In this document: in pieces, positions 16,452-23,646 of the stretch
Numbering within the stretch: the stretch's first letter is position 1
Layout: every line of letters starts with the position of its first letter
NCBI GenBank assembly: GCA_045132055.1
Contig: JBGURP010000037.1
Location: forward strand, 53,996 to 117,995
Source: F23-D06 sp045132055
GTDB taxonomy: Bacteria > Bacteroidota > Bacteroidia > Bacteroidales > WCHB1-69
Direction: 5' to 3'
Length of the DNA: 64,000 nucleotides
The notes under the pieces: generated by a model
What the model saw: only the letters and a program-made list of their open reading frames with translations
The model's database searches: none
What the model was told of the DNA's origin: nothing
Made by a program: the position numbers and the translations under genes

Positions 16452-17849
16452 ATGTTATATCAAGTACCCAAAAATATTGACCCAAACAAAATTTTTCTAG
16501 TCAATCGTTCTGAGATTAAAGGAAGATTAGATCCAAAAATGGCACTTTACAACAAAAGTGTACAACACGCATTATATCCTATGGTGAAACTCAAAAATTT
16601 ACTTTTGAGCAAACCCCAGTATGGATCAAACGAAGCAGGAATCGTTCGTGAGAATAATACACAACCGAGATACATTAGAATCACAGATATTGATGAAAAT
16701 GGCTTGATAGATACAAATGAATTGGGAGCAACTGCCATCAATGTAGAAGAAAAGTATATTCTCAACAAAAATGATATTCTGATTGCGAGAAGTGGAGCAA
16801 CTGTAGGTAAAACATATATTCACAGAGAATTACCATATACTTGTCTTTATGCTGGCTATTTAATTCGTTTTCTTGTTAATCCCAATAGATTACTTCCAGA
16901 GTATCTTTTTACATATACACAATTAAGTCCATATAAAGAATGGGTTAATGCAATTCAACGTCCTAGTGCTCAACCAAATATCAATGCTGAAGAGTATCAA
17001 TCACTTGAAATTCCCCTTCCGAATATTTGTAAACAAAAGGAAATAATTAGATATATAAACGAAGCATACGCAAAAAAACAAAAAAAGGAGGATGATGTCC
17101 AGCAACTCCTTGAAAGCATAGACACATACCTTCTTAATAGACTTGGCATTTCGGTACCAGAAATTCGTAATGAACTAAAAAACCGTATGTTTCTTCTGAA
17201 TAGAAGCGAGCTGGAAGGAAGATTCGATCCGACGGTTTATAAGGACGGTATAAAACTTATTTCACCAAAATGGGACAACATAAAACTATCAAAAGTGGCA
17301 TTTGTCAATCCGAGTGGTACTTATAAGGGTGAGAGTATTGAAACACCCATATCATTTGTTCCGATGGAAGTTGTCGACGAGAGATTCTCTGAGATAACGC
17401 CAATGGGAGAAACGACGATTGAACAATCTTCTGGCTTTACTAAGTTCAGGGAAGGAGATTTGCTTTGGGCGAAAATCACTCCTTGTATGCAAAATGGTAA
17501 ATCGGCAGTAGCAAAGAATCTTACTAACGGTTTAGGGTGTGGCTCAACCGAGTTTTTTGTCTTACGTCCAAAGGATGAACGCCTTGCAATAGAATATTTA
17601 CATGTAATCCTTCACATGAAATGCGTCAGAGAAACGGCCATGCTTTATTTTGGAGGTTCAGCAGGTCAACAGCGGGTTTCTTCTTCATTTTTAGAGAATT
17701 TCAATCTTCCATTACCGCCTAAAGAGAAGCAGGTTGAGATTGCCCAACATGTATATAAGATGCGTCAACAAGCAAAAGCATTGCAAGAAGAAGGGAAGGC
17801 AATATTGGAGCAGGCTAAGAGAGAGGTTGAAGAAATGATAATTGGATGA
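16452..17849 (+). CDS. hsdS: Type I-like restriction specificity subunit (HsdS)
   Basis: A 465-residue specificity protein with two target-recognition domains. Each half opens with a similar block, F-L-V-N-R-S-E-I-K-G-R-L-D-P near residue 15 and F-L-L-N-R-S-E-L-E-G-R-F-D-P near 250. Each half ends in the S-subunit pattern L-P-L-P and a long charged helix (residues about 195-230 and 425-465). The helices set the distance between the two half-sites. It would direct the nuclease-methylase at 12823-14988 to a bipartite site. It begins 3 bases after the DGxHR gene, so the three genes are translationally coupled. Confidence 0.9.
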   Translation: MLYQVPKNIDPNKIFLVNRSEIKGRLDPKMALYNKSVQHALYPMVKLKNLLLSKPQYGSNEAGIVRENNTQPRYIRITDIDENGLIDTNELGATAINVEEKYILNKNDILIARSGATVGKTYIHRELPYTCLYAGYLIRFLVNPNRLLPEYLFTYTQLSPYKEWVNAIQRPSAQPNINAEEYQSLEIPLPNICKQKEIIRYINEAYAKKQKKEDDVQQLLESIDTYLLNRLGISVPEIRNELKNRMFLLNRSELEGRFDPTVYKDGIKLISPKWDNIKLSKVAFVNPSGTYKGESIETPISFVPMEVVDERFSEITPMGETTIEQSSGFTKFREGDLLWAKITPCMQNGKSAVAKNLTNGLGCGSTEFFVLRPKDERLAIEYLHVILHMKCVRETAMLYFGGSAGQQRVSSSFLENFNLPLPPKEKQVEIAQHVYKMRQQAKALQEEGKAILEQAKREVEEMIIG

Positions 17850-17941
17850 TATTTTATCTTTTAGAAGTTTTGAATGATGAATGAGCTGAATAAGGAATGG
17901 GTATAGTTAATGGTTTTTAATAACAGCATAAATAATAGATT

Positions 17942-18808
17942 ATGGCAAGATTTATTCTTTACACATTTCAATGTTCACCAATTAAGAGTGCGAACTTTTC
18001 GCTATTTGAAGAACGTCCTTCTCCCCAAGAACGTATGGAAAAGAAGTTAGATTATATTCACGAAATTATTACTAATCAGAACTTCAAGTTTAAACGGAAA
18101 AGCGAAGGAAACTTTAACCATAAAATGTATATAGATGATCAAGGTATCATGGTGTTAAAGGTTGCAAATAGTAAACAATTAGATCTTGAGGAAGACTTTA
18201 AGATAGAAAAACATCACTATTCGCCTAGTTGTTTCGTGATTATAGACAACAGGAAAGATTGTCAACGTATCGCAATCGAAGAAGATCCATCTTCATTCTC
18301 AGACACAGATGTGGTTAGGAATATCATTGAATACAGTTTAAAACTTTACTTAAGGCATTATGGGTTGACCATCGAAATCAAGAAAGAGTATGATCAAAAT
18401 GAGTTTTGGACTTTGGTTGGTGCACAAGTAAAAGGAGTCTCGATGGTGCGGTTTACTTTCTCATATCCAAATCTTCCTAGAGTACATAAAAGCATTAGTG
18501 AATTAATAAGCAATGAAAGTGCTACCGTTAATAGCAAAAGAACTACTTTCGAGTATCGCACAAGTGAATCAGAACAATTGGAGTTGAAGGAGAGTAACGA
18601 ACAATTATCTGGATTAGTTGATGCATCTGCAAATAGCGGACATGAAATAATAATCAAGGCAAGAGGGATTAGGAAGTTTATCAAAACAGGAAGAACAACA
18701 AAGAGCATTGAGATTGATGATTTTGAAGCGATTTGTGATGATAATAATGGCGATTTATTTCTCTCGAAAATAGATAAAATAATTGAAAAACTTAATCATG
18801 CCGAATGA
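17942..18808 (+). CDS. Uncharacterised 288-residue cytoplasmic protein of the defence island
   Basis: I do not recognise a family. The protein is hydrophilic, with no signal peptide or membrane segment. The N terminus M-A-R-F-I-L-Y-T-F-Q-C-S-P looks like a beta-strand start. A charged region follows, then strand-rich sequence (S-C-F-V-I-I-D-N-R-K near 96), and a helical Lys/Glu-rich C terminus. No catalytic motif stands out. The stop overlaps the start of the following membrane-protein gene by 11 bases, so the two are probably made together. A 92-base gap separates it from hsdS. By position it could be the sensor or toxin half of a two-gene module, which is inference only. Confidence 0.6.
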   Translation: MARFILYTFQCSPIKSANFSLFEERPSPQERMEKKLDYIHEIITNQNFKFKRKSEGNFNHKMYIDDQGIMVLKVANSKQLDLEEDFKIEKHHYSPSCFVIIDNRKDCQRIAIEEDPSSFSDTDVVRNIIEYSLKLYLRHYGLTIEIKKEYDQNEFWTLVGAQVKGVSMVRFTFSYPNLPRVHKSISELISNESATVNSKRTTFEYRTSESEQLELKESNEQLSGLVDASANSGHEIIIKARGIRKFIKTGRTTKSIEIDDFEAICDDNNGDLFLSKIDKIIEKLNHAE

Positions 18809-19271
18809 GATGGATAAAATAAGCACATTTTTTAAATATTTAGGGTACATCACTGTGTCTTTGCTATTAGGTTGGCTTTCACATAAAAGCGGAGATGAAA
18901 ACGATTTTGTACTTAAGGTAAGCAGCAATCTAATTCCCTTATTAATTACCATTATAGCTTTTTATATGACGATTGTTGGGCTGATCATAAAAGAACTTAT
19001 TTCATACAAGGAAAAAACAAAAAAAGATGTTTCTAATGTGATAAAAAGTTTGAGGAGAGATACAACTGTTGAAATTTGTATAGTTTGTGGTGCATTTATA
19101 TGTTATCTGATTCGTGGTGCAGTTTCTTCATTTGTAACAGTAGAGATTTTGGACTATTTTACAATAATATCCAATTCTGTAACTGTGTTTTCTTTCTTCT
19201 ACTTTTTATGGCTCATATACGATTCTGTTATGGGATTATGGGATTTAATAGATGCAAATAACAAACAATAA
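18798..19271 (+). CDS. Four-helix membrane protein paired with the upstream unknown gene
   Basis: A 157-residue protein with four hydrophobic helices: about residues 13-30 (Y-I-T-V-S-L-L-L-G-W-L), 38-60 (I-P-L-L-I-T-I-I-A-F-Y), 88-107 (C-I-V-C-G-A-F-I-C-Y-L) and 115-145. A basic cytoplasmic loop (K-E-K-T-K-K-D-V) lies between helices 2 and 3. No known domain is evident. Small multi-helix proteins beside soluble partners in defence islands are often membrane-disrupting effectors, which is the inferred role. The start at 18798 overlaps the preceding gene; ATG 18810 is an alternative. Confidence 0.6.
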   Translation: MPNEMDKISTFFKYLGYITVSLLLGWLSHKSGDENDFVLKVSSNLIPLLITIIAFYMTIVGLIIKELISYKEKTKKDVSNVIKSLRRDTTVEICIVCGAFICYLIRGAVSSFVTVEILDYFTIISNSVTVFSFFYFLWLIYDSVMGLWDLIDANNKQ

Positions 19272-19281
19272 ACAACTTCTT

Positions 19282-20118
19282 ATGTACCAAGCCAACGTAT
19301 ATAGAGTCATGATCGGTTCTCCCTCTGACATCAAAGAAGAAGTCCAAGTTGCTATCAATGTGTTGGAGCATTGGAATAATCTTCACTCAGAACAAAACAA
19401 AATTGTACTGTTGCCTTTGCATTGGTCATTTAGCTCATATCCAAGCATGGGGAAGCATCCGCAAAAATCGCTGGATGAGCAGTTGGTGGGAAAAAGCGAT
19501 TTGCTGGTTTGTGTATTTGGCACAAAGTTAGGTTCACCTACCGACACAGAAATAAGCGGCACTGTAGAGGAAATCAAAGAACATAGAAAAGCAGGGAAAA
19601 AAGTGATGGTGTTCTTTAAGTTATCCAGCGATAACATTGCATCCATAGACCCTCTTCAATTACAAAAAATTCGAGAATTCAGAGAAAACATTAAAAATGA
19701 TGTTTTGTGGTGTGATTTTTCCGACACGACCGACTTTAAGCAGAAACTGTCGGACAAATTACAGCTTTTTATCAATGACAATTGGAAGAACATTGACATC
19801 AAGAATCACCCACCACAATTGAAGAATATTGAATTCACCGAAGTGGAAGAGCAGATTTTGTCAAGATGGGCAAAAGGCAAGGATGCAAGCTTTTTTACTT
19901 TAGGTGTTTTGGGCGGAGTAAGGTATGTGTTTGGAGGGCTTTCGTATGATGTATCCTCAGGGAAAGAAGAAGCAGAGTGGGAGGATTTTTTCGAAAGATT
20001 ACAAAAAGTTGATTTTATTGGTGTGGATAGATATGATAAACATGGAAAACCAGTTTATAAATTGAAAAAGGCAGCATACGATTATGTTGAAACGTTATCA
20101 AATGAAAAAGATAAATAA
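19282..20118 (+). CDS. DUF4062 (TIR-like) domain protein
   Basis: A 278-residue protein. Residues about 5-110 are a DUF4062 domain: Y-R-V-M-I-G-S-P-S-D-I-K-E-E at the start, H-P-Q-K-S-L-D-E-Q-L near 60, D-L-L-V-C-V-F-G-T-K-L-G-S-P-T near 75 and S-G-T-V-E-E-I-K-E-H near 95. DUF4062 has a TIR-like fold and is common in bacterial immunity and signalling proteins, where it is suspected to bind or cleave nucleotides such as NAD. The C-terminal 100 residues look like a small helical or winged-helix domain. The start at 19282 puts the first strand at the N terminus; ATG 19252 would overlap the preceding gene. It overlaps the YhcG nuclease gene by 17 bases. Confidence 0.75.
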   Translation: MYQANVYRVMIGSPSDIKEEVQVAINVLEHWNNLHSEQNKIVLLPLHWSFSSYPSMGKHPQKSLDEQLVGKSDLLVCVFGTKLGSPTDTEISGTVEEIKEHRKAGKKVMVFFKLSSDNIASIDPLQLQKIREFRENIKNDVLWCDFSDTTDFKQKLSDKLQLFINDNWKNIDIKNHPPQLKNIEFTEVEEQILSRWAKGKDASFFTLGVLGGVRYVFGGLSYDVSSGKEEAEWEDFFERLQKVDFIGVDRYDKHGKPVYKLKKAAYDYVETLSNEKDK

Positions 20119-21277
20119 AACAAACAACGAAGAAATTTCCCCGTTAAACTACAGGGACGATTTTGAGGCTGTATGTGACATTATTGCGACTCACCGCAAT
20201 AGGGTGGTCTCAGGCATCAATAACGAATCGCTGATGATGGTATGGAAAGTGGGCGGTTTCATTTCCTACAAATTGAAATCATCGGCTTGGGGTGATAGCG
20301 TAGTGCGGATGCTGGCGGATTATATTCATACCCGCAACCCGAAAGCAAAAGGCTGGAGTTATCGCACAATGTACAAAATGGTGCAACTATACGAGTCGTA
20401 TGCCTCACCTGCTTTCGCTGAAATGGTCAATCACTATGGTATGCAACATTATTTGTCTGAACAACTTGCTGGTAACGAACAAAATAATGATTTTTCAATT
20501 GTGCCAGTTGAAATGGCACAAATTCAGTCTTCCAAAATTGTGCCAGTCGAAATGGCACAAATTCCCAGTGTGTTGTTTAGTACAGGGTGGACTAACCATC
20601 AAATCATTATGAACAGATGTAGAAGTAATGAAGAAAGATTGTTTTACATGCTGTATGCAGGAAGAGAAAAACTGCAAAACAAAGAACTGATACGTGCTAT
20701 TTCCACTAATGCCATGGCATCTATTTTGGGAAGTAAGAATGCTATGACAAAGGCAATGAGCAAAAATTATCCTTCGTCACCCTTTCTGTTCAAGGATCGG
20801 GTATATCTTGACATGTTAGGTCTTCCGGAACGCTATAAAGAAACAAAACTGCGGAAATCCATTGTTTCTCACATGAAGGATTTCATTTTGGAGTTGGGGA
20901 AAGACTTTCTTTTTATTGATGAGGAACACCGTTTAACGGTAGGTGGCAAGATTTTTAAAGTGGATTTGCTGTTTTATCACCGATTGTTACAGTGTATGGT
21001 TGCTATAGAACTTAAGACCACGGAATTTCATCCCAAAGACCTTGGACAGTTGGAATTCTACTTGGAAGCATTAGATCAGGAAGAACGTCGGTCCAATGAG
21101 AATCCGAGCATTGGAATCCTTCTTTGCAAGGAGGCAGATATGGAAGTGGTTCGTTTCGCATTGAATCGCAGCATGTCGCCCACAATGGTGGCTTTATATA
21201 AAGAACAATTGCAAGTGGGAAGTGTCATCCAACAAAGTTTGGTGGAGTTTTGCCGGTTTATCAATGAAAACCAATAG
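20102..21277 (+). CDS. PDDEXK nuclease of the YhcG/DUF1016 family
   Basis: A 391-residue protein with the two YhcG domains. The N-terminal DUF1016_N part includes V-W-K-V-G-G-F-I-S-Y-K and G-W-S-Y-R-T-M-Y-K-M. The C-terminal PD-(D/E)XK nuclease part has F-K-V-D-L-L-F-Y-H-R near 285 and A-I-E-L-K-T near 305, holding the D and E-x-K catalytic residues. The family is often found inside restriction loci and is thought to cut DNA. Between the domains is a 13-residue sequence (I-V-P-V-E-M-A-Q-I) repeated twice, encoded by 39-bp units that are also palindromes. It is the last gene of the island. ATG 20102 is preferred over 20084 because it shortens the overlap. Confidence 0.85.
   Translation: MKKINKTNNEEISPLNYRDDFEAVCDIIATHRNRVVSGINNESLMMVWKVGGFISYKLKSSAWGDSVVRMLADYIHTRNPKAKGWSYRTMYKMVQLYESYASPAFAEMVNHYGMQHYLSEQLAGNEQNNDFSIVPVEMAQIQSSKIVPVEMAQIPSVLFSTGWTNHQIIMNRCRSNEERLFYMLYAGREKLQNKELIRAISTNAMASILGSKNAMTKAMSKNYPSSPFLFKDRVYLDMLGLPERYKETKLRKSIVSHMKDFILELGKDFLFIDEEHRLTVGGKIFKVDLLFYHRLLQCMVAIELKTTEFHPKDLGQLEFYLEALDQEERRSNENPSIGILLCKEADMEVVRFALNRSMSPTMVALYKEQLQVGSVIQQSLVEFCRFINENQ
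20499..20560 (+). repeat. Tandem palindromes (39-bp period) inside the YhcG gene
   Basis: TTGTGCCA (20499-20506) faces TGGCACAA (20514-20521). The same pair recurs at 20538-20545 and 20553-20560, exactly 39 bases later. The period is 13 codons, so the reading frame is kept. The repeat lies in the linker between the two YhcG domains, where length change would be tolerated. Confidence 0.85.
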
Positions 21278-21400
21278 TTTTCTTGACAATCGTGGTTCTT
21301 ACCCATAGTCGGATTTAATTTGCTACTTCAGCCGAAGCTCTTGCAGGTTCACTATGTTTCGTACTCCTCGCCGAAAATTACCAATTAATACCCTGTTGCT

Positions 21401-21907
21401 TTATACTATTTTCTGATATGCCAGCCGCTCGTCGCCGTTGGCCAAGAGGATGATGCCGCAATAATGGAAGCCGTGTTTCAGGATGTTGTGCTGCATGATG
21501 CGGTTGTCGCGGTGCGTGTCGATGCGGATATTATGGTCGTGTGCAAAACAGAAGTCCATGATACTCTGGAAGATGCCGTGCACCTCTGGAAAGCTGGCAA
21601 TGCGGTGAATGACATGATAGGGCAATGTATCATCCACCCAACTGCCCTCGTATATGGTGGCGTAGGTGGGTTCCGGCGAGGACAGGAACGCAAAATAGGC
21701 CACGACACATCCGTTTTCTTCCACCACGAAGGCGCCGTTTTTCTCTATGTCCGCCCGTACGGCCTCAAGCGAGGGATAGCCGTTGACCCACTGTTTCGTG
21801 TTGCCATCCGCCACCATTATGGCCTTGCCCGCCGCGAAAACCTCAAGGATTCTCTCGGCGTCTTGCGGCAAAACGGCCGAACGGATAATGCGGTTTTGTG
21901 ATGACAT
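21401..21907 (-). CDS. GNAT family N-acetyltransferase
   Basis: A 168-residue acetyltransferase of the GNAT fold, which would acetylate a small molecule or a protein amine with acetyl-CoA. Visible parts are R-I-I-R-S-A at the start, A-F-V-V-E-E-N-G-C-V-V-A-Y-F-A-F (strands 2-4 near residue 65-80), and the C-terminal D-T-H-R-D-N-R-I-M-Q-H-N-I-L-K-H-G-F, typical of members with the pattern N-x-x-M-x-x-x-L-x-x-x-G-F. The ATG at 21907 is preferred over a TTG at 21922. Codons about 17-39 lie in the direct repeat shared with the fragment at 12609-12676. The defence island ends about 120 bases beyond its stop. Confidence 0.85.
   Translation of the reverse strand: MSSQNRIIRSAVLPQDAERILEVFAAGKAIMVADGNTKQWVNGYPSLEAVRADIEKNGAFVVEENGCVVAYFAFLSSPEPTYATIYEGSWVDDTLPYHVIHRIASFPEVHGIFQSIMDFCFAHDHNIRIDTHRDNRIMQHNILKHGFHYCGIILLANGDERLAYQKIV
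21791..21858 (-). repeat. Right copy of the island-flanking direct repeat (inside the GNAT gene)
   Basis: This part of the GNAT gene matches 12609-12676 at about nine of ten bases, in the same orientation. The two copies lie about 9.2 kb apart and enclose the whole restriction island plus the 3' part of this gene. Confidence 0.8.
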
Positions 21908-21960
21908 TGTTGTTTCTTGCAAATTAAAAATCTTTTATCATTTTGGCAAATCTAAATTCT

Positions 21961-23139
21961 CTACCACCTCATCTTTGCCTCCAGCGTAATCCGCTTCTCC
22001 TGGCCGTCGGCACCGATGATTTCTAACACTTGCGTGGGCTGCTCGTCAATATAATACTCCTCTTCCCAAGTGTAATCCTTGACATTCCGTCCGTTGACGG
22101 TGATGATCGTGTCGCCCAAGGCCATGCCTGTGTTAGCTGCATCGCAATTTCTATCCAGCGATGACACAATCCAGCCCCGACCAATGTCGGTGCGGTTCCG
22201 GAAAGAATAGCCATAAGATGGATTCAGCGGATTCTGAGGTTTGAAACGGCGAAGGTAGAGGGTTTGGTTCTTGGCATCGATGATGATATTGTACTTCGAC
22301 CAGATAGTGTTGCCAATCACTCCCATATACGACGCTTTGTCGAATGCCCCCGTCCCTTCAGGGATGTAGGAAATGGGCCTGCCTGATATGGTATCGTTTC
22401 CAACGACAATCCAATCGGACAGCATATCGACAACGGCCTCCTGTTTCTTGTCACCAAGACCCATCTGCAGCACATCTGTAATGTACCGCTTGCCTGGAAT
22501 GGCATCGAGTTGGTATTGATTGGTGGTTTGTGTTGTGAAATCCACCGTGCCGCCACTGCCAGTATCCATCAGATACCAGCCCTTGATAATTTTGCCGCCC
22601 ACACTCGTTGCAGCATGAATCAGGATTCGGTTATTCTCATATTTGATAGGCAACTTTACATATCCGTTCGTGTTGGGCATCCCCGACTTGTATTGTTTGA
22701 GATAGTTATGCTCAAAATTGATTTCAAATGGGTGCTTGTCAATGTTTTTTATGCCCATAATGCCATCAACATGGCAATCCACAACATCTCTCAACTGAAA
22801 TACGGGTACAAAGTCATAGTGTTCCTTAACACTTCCCAGGTTCACTTTGGTACCATCCAAAATAAGCCTAACCAACGTTCTTCCTGCCCCGCCACCCGCA
22901 TTGGCGTATCCAAGGCGTTGCGGCGTCCATTGCGAGTGCGATAGCCAAACGCTATCCACGCCAAACATATCGGCAGCGCCGGTATCATAGATGATGTTGC
23001 TCTCAATTGTGTCGTTGATGGTGGCATGAAGATACAAATGTCCTCTGAAGAGGAAAGGGATACTGTCCATCTGCATCTGGGCGGACAGGTTGCCCAAAAG
23101 CATCATGGCAGTTAACAAAGAGACAAAAAGCCGTTTCAT
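21961..23139 (-). CDS. Exported retropepsin-like aspartyl protease with PDZ domain
   Basis: A 392-residue protein with a signal peptide (MKRLFVSLLTAMMLLGNLSA). Two retropepsin-type motifs, Y-D-T-G-A-A near residue 52 and M-D-T-G-S-G-G near 194, each supply one catalytic Asp, so a single chain could form the two-lobed active site. The last 90 residues form a PDZ domain (G-W-I-V-S-S-L-D, then G-M-A-L-G-D-T-I-I-T-V-N-G-R-N-V). PDZ-linked aspartyl proteases are common in Bacteroidota envelopes; substrates are unknown. Its start overlaps the stop of the upstream methyltransferase gene by 4 bases. Confidence 0.85.
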   Translation of the reverse strand: MKRLFVSLLTAMMLLGNLSAQMQMDSIPFLFRGHLYLHATINDTIESNIIYDTGAADMFGVDSVWLSHSQWTPQRLGYANAGGGAGRTLVRLILDGTKVNLGSVKEHYDFVPVFQLRDVVDCHVDGIMGIKNIDKHPFEINFEHNYLKQYKSGMPNTNGYVKLPIKYENNRILIHAATSVGGKIIKGWYLMDTGSGGTVDFTTQTTNQYQLDAIPGKRYITDVLQMGLGDKKQEAVVDMLSDWIVVGNDTISGRPISYIPEGTGAFDKASYMGVIGNTIWSKYNIIIDAKNQTLYLRRFKPQNPLNPSYGYSFRNRTDIGRGWIVSSLDRNCDAANTGMALGDTIITVNGRNVKDYTWEEEYYIDEQPTQVLEIIGADGQEKRITLEAKMRW

Positions 23140-23642
23140 TCTTTTGCAAATATATTGAACGGCAGAAACCTTCCCACCTTTTTGCAGTAGTTCTCATACT
23201 CCTCGCCGAAGTCGCGGCGCAAGCGCTCTTCTTCGGTGCGCACCTGCACGAGCATAATGATGACAAAAGCGACGAAGACTATCACCGACTGCCAGGTTCC
23301 TAGCCAAAGGCAACAGCCTATCAAATAGATAAATATGCCTGTCAGCATCGGATTGCGGCTGAGGAGGTATGGTCCTGTGGTCATCAGGTGCTTGGTGCGC
23401 GGGGCAACTTCGTGCCCGAAAGCGTCCATCGGATTCCCGTCACCCACGCGGCGCATATAGACGATTGCCCAAATGCTTAGGAACAGACCGTCTATGACAC
23501 AGAGAATGGCGATTCCCATCAAAAACGGCTGTGGCAGGCGGAAAGCGGGCATTTTGGAACAGAACCACATCAGCACCGGTATCAGTACCACAAACAGCAC
23601 GAAGCCGAGCGCGTAGCCGAAGGTTTCTTTCAGCTTGTTCAT
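23136..23642 (-). CDS. Isoprenylcysteine carboxyl methyltransferase (ICMT/PEMT) family membrane protein
   Basis: A 168-residue integral membrane protein with about four helices. The C-terminal half has the family signature G-P-Y-L-L-S-R-N-P-M-L-T-G near residue 95 and R-T-E-E-E-R-L-R-R-D-F-G-E-E-Y-x-x-Y near 140, which bind S-adenosylmethionine. Bacterial members methylate lipids or unknown small molecules; protein prenyl-cysteine is not expected here. It begins 4 bases after ahcY, whose product removes the S-adenosylhomocysteine that such methyltransferases release, a plausible functional link. Confidence 0.85.
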   Translation of the reverse strand: MNKLKETFGYALGFVLFVVLIPVLMWFCSKMPAFRLPQPFLMGIAILCVIDGLFLSIWAIVYMRRVGDGNPMDAFGHEVAPRTKHLMTTGPYLLSRNPMLTGIFIYLIGCCLWLGTWQSVIVFVAFVIIMLVQVRTEEERLRRDFGEEYENYCKKVGRFLPFNIFAKE

Positions 23643-23646
23643 CTCA

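Noticed and set aside
12823..17849. Classical type I restriction system
   Set aside because: There is no HsdR helicase motor; the nuclease domain is fused directly to the methylase, which fits the BcgI layout better.
17942..19271. The unknown plus four-helix pair as a Kiwa (KwaA/KwaB) system
   Set aside because: The membrane protein also has four helices, but gene order is reversed and I see no DUF4868 features in the 288-residue protein.
21360..21385. Minus-strand peptide I-F-G-E-E-Y-E-T resembling the end of the ICMT-like protein
   Set aside because: Only about ten codons are open before a stop and the shared DNA is about 14 bases, so it may be chance and not a gene fragment.
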